NCBI GenBank assembly: GCA_009692585.1
Contig: SHYX01000067.1
Coordinates: 1 to 18,678, forward strand
Length of the DNA stretch: 18,678 bases
Direction of reading: 5' to 3'
Source: Myxococcales bacterium
GTDB lineage: Bacteria > Myxococcota > UBA796 > SXON01
Within the stretch, counting starts at the first letter, position 1, and the number at the start of each line of letters is the position of its first letter. The position numbers and the translations under genes are program-made. A model generated the notes under the pieces. The model made no database searches. It was not told the origin of the DNA and worked only from the letters and a program-made list of their open reading frames with translations. Of this stretch, positions 7,911 to 14,378 are shown in pieces.

Positions 7911-9212
7911 ATGCCTGCGTTAGCGGCGCTGGGGCTCGGGTTCGTGTGGCGCCTCCTGCTGGTGCTCCAGAGTCCCGTCGCCTTCTCCTTCGACGGTTTC
8001 CAACGATGGGCAGGTCGCGACCATCTGCTGATTCAGGACTGGATGCCGGCGACCCAGGTCCTCATCTGGCTCACCTCGCAGGCTGGCGGCGCGCTGCTGG
8101 CGGGCCGAGTGTTGATGTGCCTGGTGTCGGGACTTGCGGCCGCCGCGGGGACGCTGCTGGCGCAGCGCCTCGCGGCTGCCGAATACGGGGAGCGCCCCGC
8201 GCTCTGGGCCGGGTGGACCTTCGCCGTGGCGTCGGCGTATGCTCACTGGGCCGCGTGGGGCACGGTCTTTTATCAGGAGTCCACCTTCCTGCTGGTGCTC
8301 TTCACCGGTCTGTGGCTGGCGGCGCGCGGCAACCTGCGGGCTGGCGATCTCGTGATCGGGCTTTTGGGGTTGGTGCGCTACGAGGGCTGGCCCTGCGTGC
8401 TCCTCTACCTGGCCTGGCGCCGTGATCGGCGGGCGCTCGTGGCGCTCTGGGGACCGCTGGTTTGGTTGGCGATCCGTGGCTTCGGAGCCGAGGGCCACGC
8501 CGCCAGTCCGGTGAACTTTGCCGACTGGGAGGGCCTCACCGACCGCTTCGCGCTGGAGGCGTGGCTGGGTGACGTGGCGGGGCTCGCCCGACGCTTGTGG
8601 TCCGCTGGAGGCTGGGTTTGGTGGAGCCTCGGGTGCGTCGCACTGTGGCTGCACCGGCGATCATCGCTCTGCTGGCTGGTCGCAGCCTTGGTCGCCGCTC
8701 AGCTGGCCGCCACCCTGGCCTGGGTTGCCGGGCTCGAGACGTCGACCAGCCGCATGGGGGTCGTTCCCGTCGTGATGGTGGCGGCGCTCGGCGCCTCTGC
8801 GGTGCCGGCGCTGGCGCGGTGGCCGCGTTCCGGCTGGGCGCTGGTGGTTGCCCTCGCGGTGCTGCTCGGCTTTCAACTCGTCGAGGGTCGCGATCGGATG
8901 CGCGCCGAGACACGGTTCTTCGCTGCCGAGGCCAACGCGCTGGCGGAGATGCGGCGCTGTCCGGGGTGCCGATGGTGGGTGATCCCCCGGCGTGGCCTCG
9001 GCACGCGGGCGCGACACGACGGTTGCGAGGTGCTCCAGGGGATATCGTTGCTGCGGCACGGACAAGACTTCACCTGCTCGGCCTGGGTGCAGGACGATCG
9101 CGCCGCACAGAGCGCGGCCACCGATGGAACCGTCCGTTGGGACGCCACCGCGAAGCGCTACCGGGTAGAACGGCATCTGTCGGGGACCGCCCCCCCCGCG
9201 ATGTCTCCGTAG
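7911..9212 (+). CDS. Polytopic membrane protein, possibly a GT-C type glycosyltransferase
   Basis: The 433-residue protein has roughly nine to ten hydrophobic segments between residue 1 and about 330, followed by a soluble C-terminal tail of about 100 residues. The loop after the first segment reads FSFDGFQRWAGRDHLLIQDWMPATQ. Acidic residues there are where GT-C enzymes place their catalytic Asp. A central LVRYEGWP recalls the R-Y-E-[GA]-W motif seen in many bacterial GT-C-like membrane proteins. The tail contains two Cys pairs (CPGC and two later Cys). I infer transfer of a sugar from a lipid-linked donor, but no motif proves it. The frame is open upstream; TTG 7878 and GTG 7896 are alternative starts, the first overlapping the accC stop. 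ATG 7911 is chosen by default, as no ribosome binding site decides. Confidence 0.65.
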   Translation: MPALAALGLGFVWRLLLVLQSPVAFSFDGFQRWAGRDHLLIQDWMPATQVLIWLTSQAGGALLAGRVLMCLVSGLAAAAGTLLAQRLAAAEYGERPALWAGWTFAVASAYAHWAAWGTVFYQESTFLLVLFTGLWLAARGNLRAGDLVIGLLGLVRYEGWPCVLLYLAWRRDRRALVALWGPLVWLAIRGFGAEGHAASPVNFADWEGLTDRFALEAWLGDVAGLARRLWSAGGWVWWSLGCVALWLHRRSSLCWLVAALVAAQLAATLAWVAGLETSTSRMGVVPVVMVAALGASAVPALARWPRSGWALVVALAVLLGFQLVEGRDRMRAETRFFAAEANALAEMRRCPGCRWWVIPRRGLGTRARHDGCEVLQGISLLRHGQDFTCSAWVQDDRAAQSAATDGTVRWDATAKRYRVERHLSGTAPPAMSP

Positions 9213-9220
9213 GCCGCCCC

Positions 9221-10036
9221 GTGCACCGGGTGTTCGTCACCGGCCTGCTCCCGTGGATCGAACCCGGGCGGCTCCTCGGCCCGGGCAACTGGACCTTGGA
9301 GGCCCGGAGCGCCAACACGCAGCTGCCCACGCACGCCGCCGCCGATCTGGACGCGCGCCTGCGCGGCGTCAGCATCGGCGGGAGCGCGATCGGGCTCGCC
9401 GCCGTGCCACCGCTCCCGCGGGCAGCGGTGCGCGCGGCCCGTACCACCGATGCGCGGCGACGTCGCGACGCGTCTCCGGGATTTTCGCGACCGGAGGTGC
9501 GCCTGGACGAGGAGGGGAGGGTGTCGCTCACGCCCGAGGCCCTCGCCCTCGCGTTGGGCGAACGTTTCACTGGTCGCGTCGTCGTCGACGCGGGCTGCGG
9601 TGCGGGCGGCAACACCATCGGCTTTGCACGCGCGGGCTGCCGGGTGATCGCGGCGGAGCACGACCGCAAGCGCCTCGCGGATGCGCGCCACAACGCGGGC
9701 GTGTACGGCGTGGGCCCCCGGATCGACTTCGTGTTGGACGATGCGCTCGCGGTCGCGACCCGATACGCCGACCCCGACGCGGTGCTCTTCCTCGATCCGC
9801 CCTGGGGTGTGGACTGGGACCGAAGCGGCATGGGGCTGGGGGCCTTTCCTCTGGTCGAGGCGTGTTTCGCCGCGGGCCTGCCGGGTCGGTACGGCACCAC
9901 GGTGGTGAAGGTGCCGCCCTCGTTTCGGGTGGGTGAGCTGGTTGGGTCGCGACCAGAGGCCGTGTACGGAGTCGGCGGGGGCGATGCGCGGCGGGTGAAG
10001 TTCCTGCTCTTGTCGTGGGTCGGGACGGTGCGGTAG
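9221..10036 (+). CDS. TGS1-like (RNA cap guanine-N2 methyltransferase family) SAM methyltransferase
   Basis: The 271-residue protein has a C-terminal Rossmann methyltransferase close in motif to trimethylguanosine synthase (Methyltransf_15). Motif I is VDAGCGAGGNTIGFARAG at 122-139, next to VIAAEHD at 142-148. ARHNAGVYGV at 155-164 matches the A-x-x-N-A-x-V-Y-G segment of TGS1. LDPPWG at 191-196 is the catalytic S/D-P-P-W-G motif, whose Trp stacks on the guanine in TGS1. The N-terminal 115 residues (TGLLPWIEPGRLLGPGNW and onward) are not recognised. In eukaryotes TGS1 dimethylates m7G caps; bacterial relatives must have another substrate, perhaps a guanine in rRNA or tRNA. The GTG start at 9221 lies nine bases after the previous gene; GTG 9230 is an alternative. 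No clear Shine-Dalgarno sequence is seen. Confidence 0.75.
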   Translation: MHRVFVTGLLPWIEPGRLLGPGNWTLEARSANTQLPTHAAADLDARLRGVSIGGSAIGLAAVPPLPRAAVRAARTTDARRRRDASPGFSRPEVRLDEEGRVSLTPEALALALGERFTGRVVVDAGCGAGGNTIGFARAGCRVIAAEHDRKRLADARHNAGVYGVGPRIDFVLDDALAVATRYADPDAVLFLDPPWGVDWDRSGMGLGAFPLVEACFAAGLPGRYGTTVVKVPPSFRVGELVGSRPEAVYGVGGGDARRVKFLLLSWVGTVR

Positions 10037-10037
10037 T

Positions 10038-10145
10038 TCACGGTGAGCCGGGAAGCTCCGGCCAGGTGGCGCCGCCGTCGTCGGAGGCGAGGGCGCGGCT
10101 GGGCTCGGTGGTGCCGGTGGAGCCGTTGAACAACCATGAGCGGCC
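10038..10145 (-). pseudogene. Fragment of an Asp-box (BNR) repeat protein, C-terminal end
   Basis: On the minus strand 35 codons before the TGA at 10038-10040 read GRSWLFNGSTGTTEPSRALA and then SDDGGATWPELPGSP. SDDGGATW is a perfect Asp-box (S-x-D-x-G-x-T-W), the hallmark of beta-propeller blades in sialidases, BNR proteins and Ycf48-like proteins. Upstream of this piece the same frame turns into Arg/Pro-rich non-coding-like sequence, and no signal peptide or further blade is found before gcvT begins. It is best read as the last blade of a lost gene. A short fragment could match by chance, but an exact eight-residue motif with plausible flanks is uncommon. Confidence 0.5.
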
Positions 10146-10183
10146 CTCGAGTCGCTGCCGCGGCGGTGGGGTTCGGCGGGGGA

Positions 10184-10198
10184 CGCAGGTCGCCTGCG
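10184..10198. repeat. Small hairpin upstream of gcvT
   Basis: CGCAGG (10184-10189) and CCTGCG (10193-10198) form a six-pair stem with a TCG loop, about 80 bases before the gcvT start. No T-run follows. It may be a weak transcription or mRNA element, or chance. It does not have the conserved bulges of a glycine riboswitch. Confidence 0.25.
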
Positions 10199-10266
10199 AC
10201 CAGGCGCGCCGGTTCGCCTTCGCATCGACGTGTAGGGGGCTGCCCGGATAGCTTGGCGGGCCCCCC

Positions 10267-10270
10267 GGAG
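10267..10270 (+). promoter_or_regulatory. Ribosome binding site deciding the TTG start of gcvT
   Basis: GGAG at 10267-10270 lies five bases before TTG 10276. The position matches the expected N-terminus of GcvT, so the rare TTG start is well supported. Confidence 0.6.
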
Positions 10271-10275
10271 CCCCC

Positions 10276-11364
10276 TTGCCGCGTCGCACCCCCTTCCACG
10301 AGTACCACCGCGACGCCGGCGCCCGACTGATCGACTTCGGCGGTTGGGAAATGCCCGTCCAGTACCAGGGGCTCCAAGCCGAGCACGCCGCCTGCCGCAC
10401 CGCCGTCGGCTGCTTCGACGTCTCGCACATGGGTGAGGTCCGGTTCCGCGGTCCCCACGCCCTGGCCGCGGTGAACCACCTCGTCACCAACGACATCAGC
10501 AAGTGTGCCTTCGACCAGGCCATGTACACCGCGATGTGCAACGAGCGGGGCGGCATTGTCGACGATCTCATCGTGTACCGCATCGCCGAAGAGGACATCC
10601 TCATCTGTGTCAACGCCGCCAATCGCCAGAAAGACTACGCCTGGATGAAGGCGAATAATCCTTTCTGCGCCGAGATTGTGGACGAGTCCGATCAGTGGGG
10701 CCAGCTCGCGATTCAGGGGCCCCGCGCGATCGCGTTGGGGGAGGCGCTCCTCGGTCGCAGTCTCGCCGATGTCAAGAACTACTGGTTCACCCGGGGACCC
10801 TTTGCCGGGATCGAAGGCTGCATCGTGGCGCGCACCGGGTACACCGGGGAAGACGGCTTCGAGGTCTTCCTCCCGGCCGGCGCCGCCGACGTGGTGTGGA
10901 CCGCGATTCACGAGGCCGGCGCCGCGTTCGGCCTCACCGACATCGGCCTCGGCGCGCGCGACACCCTCCGGTTGGAGATGAAGTACTGCCTCTATGGCAA
11001 CGACATCGATGACGACACCACCCCGCTCGAAGCGGGCCTTGCCTGGGTCACGAAGCTCGACAAGGGCGAGTTCGTCGGTCGCGACCGCCTCGTCGCTCAG
11101 AGGGAGGCTGGCGTGCCGCGGCGGCTGGTGGGGCTCCAGGTCCAGGACCGCATCGCCCGCCAGCACAATGCGGTGCTTCACGGCGGCCAGATCGTCGGCC
11201 AGGTGACCAGCGGCACCCGCTCGCCCTGCCTCGGCACCAACATCGCCATCGCCTATGTGCCGGCGGCGCTCAGCAAGCCCGGCACCGCCGTCGAGGTCGA
11301 CGTCCGCGGAAAAATCGCGCTCGCCGAAGTTGTCAAGACCCCCTTCTACACCCGCCCTACCTGA
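10276..11364 (+). CDS. gcvT: Glycine cleavage system T protein (aminomethyltransferase)
   Basis: The 362-residue protein transfers the aminomethyl group from lipoyl-GcvH to tetrahydrofolate, releasing ammonia and giving 5,10-methylene-THF. The family signatures are complete. PFHEYHRDAGARLIDFGGWEMPVQY opens the protein in two parts, followed by a CFDVSHMGEVRF segment and GGIVDDLIVYRI, which holds the folate-site Asp. Further on come IQGPRA, ARTGYTGEDGFEVF, ARDTLRLEMKYCLYGNDI and PLEAGLAWVTKLDKGEFVGRD (read as adjoining segments). The C-terminal barrel ends with GQVTSGTRSPCLGTNIAIAY. Length and motifs are standard. Translation starts at TTG with GGAG five bases upstream. gcvH follows after 15 bases, so the two form an operon. 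No gcvP or glyA lies in the window. Confidence 0.96.
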   Translation: MPRRTPFHEYHRDAGARLIDFGGWEMPVQYQGLQAEHAACRTAVGCFDVSHMGEVRFRGPHALAAVNHLVTNDISKCAFDQAMYTAMCNERGGIVDDLIVYRIAEEDILICVNAANRQKDYAWMKANNPFCAEIVDESDQWGQLAIQGPRAIALGEALLGRSLADVKNYWFTRGPFAGIEGCIVARTGYTGEDGFEVFLPAGAADVVWTAIHEAGAAFGLTDIGLGARDTLRLEMKYCLYGNDIDDDTTPLEAGLAWVTKLDKGEFVGRDRLVAQREAGVPRRLVGLQVQDRIARQHNAVLHGGQIVGQVTSGTRSPCLGTNIAIAYVPAALSKPGTAVEVDVRGKIALAEVVKTPFYTRPT

Positions 11365-11379
11365 GTCTCCGGAGCTCCC

Positions 11380-11766
11380 ATGGCCTACCCCACCGATCGT
11401 AAGTACAGCGCCGAACACGAATGGGTTCGCGTTGCCGGCAACGTCGCCACCGTTGGCATCACCCACCACGCGCAGGACGCCCTCGGCGAGATCGTGCACG
11501 TAGAGTTGCCCAGCGTGGGCAAGGCCGTCAAAAAGGGCGACGGCGTCGCCGAGGTCGAGTCGGTCAAGGCCGTCTCCGACGTCTACACGCCCGTCTCCGG
11601 CAAAATCGTGGCCGTCAACGACGGGCTGGACGGCAACGAAGGCGCCGTCAACAGCACCCCACACGACGCCGGCTGGCTCTTCCAGGTCGAACTGTCCAAC
11701 GCCGGCGAACTCGACGCGCTCATGGACTCCGGCGCCTATGGCGAGCATGCGGGGAACGATTTCTAG
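11380..11766 (+). CDS. gcvH: Glycine cleavage system H protein (lipoyl carrier)
   Basis: The 128-residue protein carries the aminomethyl intermediate between GcvP, GcvT and the lipoamide dehydrogenase on a lipoyl arm. It reads Y-P-x-D-R-K-Y-S-A-E-H-E-W-V, then GITHHAQDALGEIVHVELP, and then the lipoylation site ESVKAVSDVY with Lys63. The later part includes SGKIVAVNDGL and NSTPHDAGWLFQVEL. All family landmarks and the usual length (about 125-130) are present. GGAG at 11371-11374 lies five bases before ATG 11380. It sits 15 bases behind gcvT and is certainly co-expressed with it. GcvP, needed to complete the cycle, must be encoded elsewhere. Confidence 0.97.
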   Translation: MAYPTDRKYSAEHEWVRVAGNVATVGITHHAQDALGEIVHVELPSVGKAVKKGDGVAEVESVKAVSDVYTPVSGKIVAVNDGLDGNEGAVNSTPHDAGWLFQVELSNAGELDALMDSGAYGEHAGNDF

Positions 11767-11778
11767 CCCCCTGCACCC

Positions 11779-12249
11779 TCAGGGCGGCGTGGCCCCGGGC
11801 GCGTAAAACGCCGGGTTGAGCCGGATGGACGGCTCGCCGGACTCGAACTCGCCTCGGCGCGAGCCACGGCGTTTGCGGGGAGCGCAGCGTGGCGATGGCC
11901 GCCGCGACCACCTGCTCGGTGCCTTCGATGCCGGCGAACAGGCGGTGGTCGGGTACGCGGCGCGATGCGGGGCGGTCCTGCCCGAACACGCTGACGTCGG
12001 CCGTCGTGCCGGTCGGTCCCCACCCGGTAGCGAGAGCCCTGCCCCTCGGTATCTTCGACCGCGACGCTGTCGCTGCGGAACGAGATGACGAATCGTTCCC
12101 TGAACCAGAAGCGGCCTCCCGTGAGCCCGTTGAATTCCGGGGCCCGGATCCACAGCCGCATGGACTGGAACGACTGCCGCGCCGGGTGGGAGCGGTGGCT
12201 CCAAGGCCTCGGGTCGGCCACAGGCGAGGAGCGCGAAGAAGTAGACGAT
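11779..12249 (-). pseudogene. Decayed lipoprotein-like gene with three frame changes
   Basis: Coding-like pieces on the minus strand join into one protein of about 156 residues through three frames. The first piece (from 12249 down) reads VYFFALLACGRPEALEPPLP, like a short lipoprotein signal with A-C. A GGAG (complement of 12256-12259) lies six bases before an ATC at 12249-12247, which may be a mutated ATG. The second piece has SMRLWIRAPEFNGLTGG, RFWFRERFVISFRSDSVAV and EDTEGQGSRYRVGTD. The third has TGTTADVSVFGQDRPASRRV, DHRLFAGIEGTEQVVAAAIA and TLRSPQTPWLAPRR. The last returns to the first frame with EFESGEPSIRLNPAFYAPG and a TGA at 11779-11781. The three changes all go in the same direction and together restore the frame. 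I recognise no family. It fills the gap between gcvH and the acylation genes. Confidence 0.6.
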
Positions 12250-12311
12250 GGAAAACTCCGGGGGTGGCGCGGCAGGATGCGCATCGCGGCGCCAACGGAG
12301 CGTAGGTTACG

Positions 12312-14378
12312 TTGCGGCGGATGGTGCGGTGGACCTGGGCGCTGGCGGGCTTCGTTGGGCTCAGCGGGGCGCTGGCTGTCGCCGCGGACGCGCCTTCGCC
12401 GTTGGCCAGGGAGCTGCGCGCTCGCGCGGCGACGGGCGCGGACGTGGCCGTGCTCGGGAACTCCAAGGTGGCCACCGACCTGGACCTCGAAGAAGTGCGC
12501 GCGGCGATGGGCGCGCAGGCGCCGACGATGGTGGGGTTGGGCGTGAACGGGGCGCAGGCCCCGGTGTGGTACGCCGTCGCCTCCCAACACGTGGTCGCCA
12601 CCGGCGCCCGGCCCAAGGCCTGGCTCGTCTACGGTCCGCTGCAGGCGGCGCTGACGACCACGCTCCCGCAGGCGGGCGCGCGCGCCGCGCTGGCGCTGCA
12701 CCTGGACGCGACGGCACCGCCGAATCTGGCGAGGGTGTTCGGGACCGCGCTCACGCCGGCGCTACTTTCATCGTATACCCAGGGTGTTGGTAACGCCTGT
12801 CATGCCGGTCGCGCCCCGCTCCCGGAGCTACCCAGCCCGGTCGCCCCCCTGCCGGTCGGGTCGTCCTTCCTGGCCGACCTGGTTCGGCTCGCCGGCGCGC
12901 ACGGGGCGCGCCTGCTCTTCGTGCGCCAGCCCTTCGGTGTGAGCCGGGCGGGTGACGACGTGGTCTCTGCGGCCGACGAAACCGCCGCACGGGCCCTGGT
13001 GCTGGGCGCGAACGGCGGCTGGCTCGACCTGCGCGCGGACCTGGCCGACGAACGCTGGTACGGCGATGGCATCCACATGAACGAGGCCGGGCGCCACGCC
13101 GCCAGCCGGCGGTTGGGGCAGCGCCTCGCGTCGCTGGGTGACTGGATCCGCCGCGCCCCGAAGCCCCCCGCCCCGGTCCCGCCGTCGGCACCGATGCCGG
13201 CCTGGAGCACCCCGCCGACCGCGCCCAGCGTCACCTTCGCGCCGGCAGGGGACTGCCTGACCACCGCCACCCTCCCTCCCGTGCTGGCTGCGGTCGCCCC
13301 TGCCGCCCTCGCTGCCGCCGGCTTTGCGGGCGCCTCACCGCTGGTTCCGCGTTTTTTCGCCGCGGCGCTCGCGGAAGAAAAGCCGGGCCTGACCGGCTCG
13401 TGCACCCACACCTGGTCGCTGCGGGACGGCGTGCTCGGCGTCGCGGTGCCGGCAGCGAAGCAGCGAGGGGTGAACCTCACGGTGCCCGACTCGCCGGCGG
13501 CTGTCGGCGACGCCGGACTCCAGGGTTGGTGGGTGGGGCCGGGCGCGGCGCTCGATATGGGCCAGGGGCCTGGCCGGCTGGAAGGATGGGCCCCGGCCGG
13601 TGGCGCCGCGCTGATCATCGGCGGGTCCTCGATCGAGGTGCCCGCGGGGAGCTTCGTCGTACCGGCCGCCGCGGGGCCGGTGGTGGCCGAGCGGGCGTGG
13701 GTGCTGGTCACCGCGTTCGGTGGGCTTCGGGCACCGGCGCCCAGGACGGTCGATCTTCTCGATGGCACGCTGACTGCGGGGGCCGCGCGGCCGTTGTCCG
13801 CGGCGGCGATGGTGGTCAACAAGGGCCGCCCGTGGTCGGCCTCCGCCGAGGCGCCTTCGCTCGGCGTGCCCGACACCGACGAGGCCTACGTTCGCAGCGG
13901 CGTGGGCGCCTGCTCGCCCTTGCGCGTCGAGCCGGGTTTGTCGGTGAGCCTGGCGCGAGGGCGGCTCACCGTCGTGAAGGAGGATTGTTCGCCCTTCACC
14001 ATGGGCCCGACGGTGGCGCTGTCTCTGGCCGAGGATCGCGCCTGCCCGCGACACGCCGGGCGTTGGGTCTACCCGGGCGATCATCAGGTCTGGCGCACCC
14101 AGGTCAACGGCGAGGGAGCGGACTGGGCGCTGGAGTTGGCGGGGGGCGTGATGGGGGAGGGTGGCGCCGCCCGCATCGACATCCGCGCCCGCGACGACGC
14201 CGGGCCGCTGCTCGCGGCGTCGTTTCTGGCCGACGACCTGCGCACCGCGCCCCCCCGATGGCCGCTCGCGAGGGCGCCCCACGGAATGGTAGAGGTCACG
14301 GTCGTCAGCCCGGTCACGGCGCCGTGGGTGCTCCTGGGGCGGGCGGCGCTCGTGGCGTTGCCGGGCGGGGCGCGGTGA
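12312..14378 (+). CDS. SGNH-hydrolase-like protein with C-terminal beta modules (AlgJ/AlgX-like role inferred)
   Basis: The 688-residue protein has an N-terminal hydrophobic stretch (about 6-25) serving as signal peptide or anchor, so it should act outside the cytoplasm. Residues about 43-270 look like an SGNH domain. VAVLGNSKVATDLD carries the likely nucleophile Ser51, GLGVNGAQAPVWY forms the next block, and YGDGIHMNEAG supplies Asp252 and His255 of the D-x-x-H motif. A Pro-rich linker follows at about 275-305. Two related beta-type modules come after it, with marker sequences ASPLVPRFF...WWVGPG (about 340-410) and ACSPLRVEPG...GRWVYPGD (about 533-590). Together with the next two genes this suggests O-acylation of an exported glycan, as AlgJ/AlgX do with AlgI. 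Specificity is unknown. The start is TTG 12312, with AGG a few bases upstream; ATG 12321 is possible. Confidence 0.75.
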   Translation: MRRMVRWTWALAGFVGLSGALAVAADAPSPLARELRARAATGADVAVLGNSKVATDLDLEEVRAAMGAQAPTMVGLGVNGAQAPVWYAVASQHVVATGARPKAWLVYGPLQAALTTTLPQAGARAALALHLDATAPPNLARVFGTALTPALLSSYTQGVGNACHAGRAPLPELPSPVAPLPVGSSFLADLVRLAGAHGARLLFVRQPFGVSRAGDDVVSAADETAARALVLGANGGWLDLRADLADERWYGDGIHMNEAGRHAASRRLGQRLASLGDWIRRAPKPPAPVPPSAPMPAWSTPPTAPSVTFAPAGDCLTTATLPPVLAAVAPAALAAAGFAGASPLVPRFFAAALAEEKPGLTGSCTHTWSLRDGVLGVAVPAAKQRGVNLTVPDSPAAVGDAGLQGWWVGPGAALDMGQGPGRLEGWAPAGGAALIIGGSSIEVPAGSFVVPAAAGPVVAERAWVLVTAFGGLRAPAPRTVDLLDGTLTAGAARPLSAAAMVVNKGRPWSASAEAPSLGVPDTDEAYVRSGVGACSPLRVEPGLSVSLARGRLTVVKEDCSPFTMGPTVALSLAEDRACPRHAGRWVYPGDHQVWRTQVNGEGADWALELAGGVMGEGGAARIDIRARDDAGPLLAASFLADDLRTAPPRWPLARAPHGMVEVTVVSPVTAPWVLLGRAALVALPGGAR

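Noticed and set aside
8597..9220. N-terminal extension of the TGS1-like gene upstream of 9221
   Set aside because: The frame is open, but it overlaps the membrane-protein gene and its translation is Arg/Gly-rich shadow sequence.
10037..10275. Glycine riboswitch upstream of gcvT
   Set aside because: I looked for the conserved glycine aptamer cores and found none. The region instead holds an Asp-box fragment and a small hairpin.
9070..11748. 892-codon open frame on the minus strand across gcvT and gcvH
   Set aside because: It is antisense to two certain genes and the translation is Arg/Ala/Gly-biased with no family pattern. Long antisense frames are expected at this GC content.
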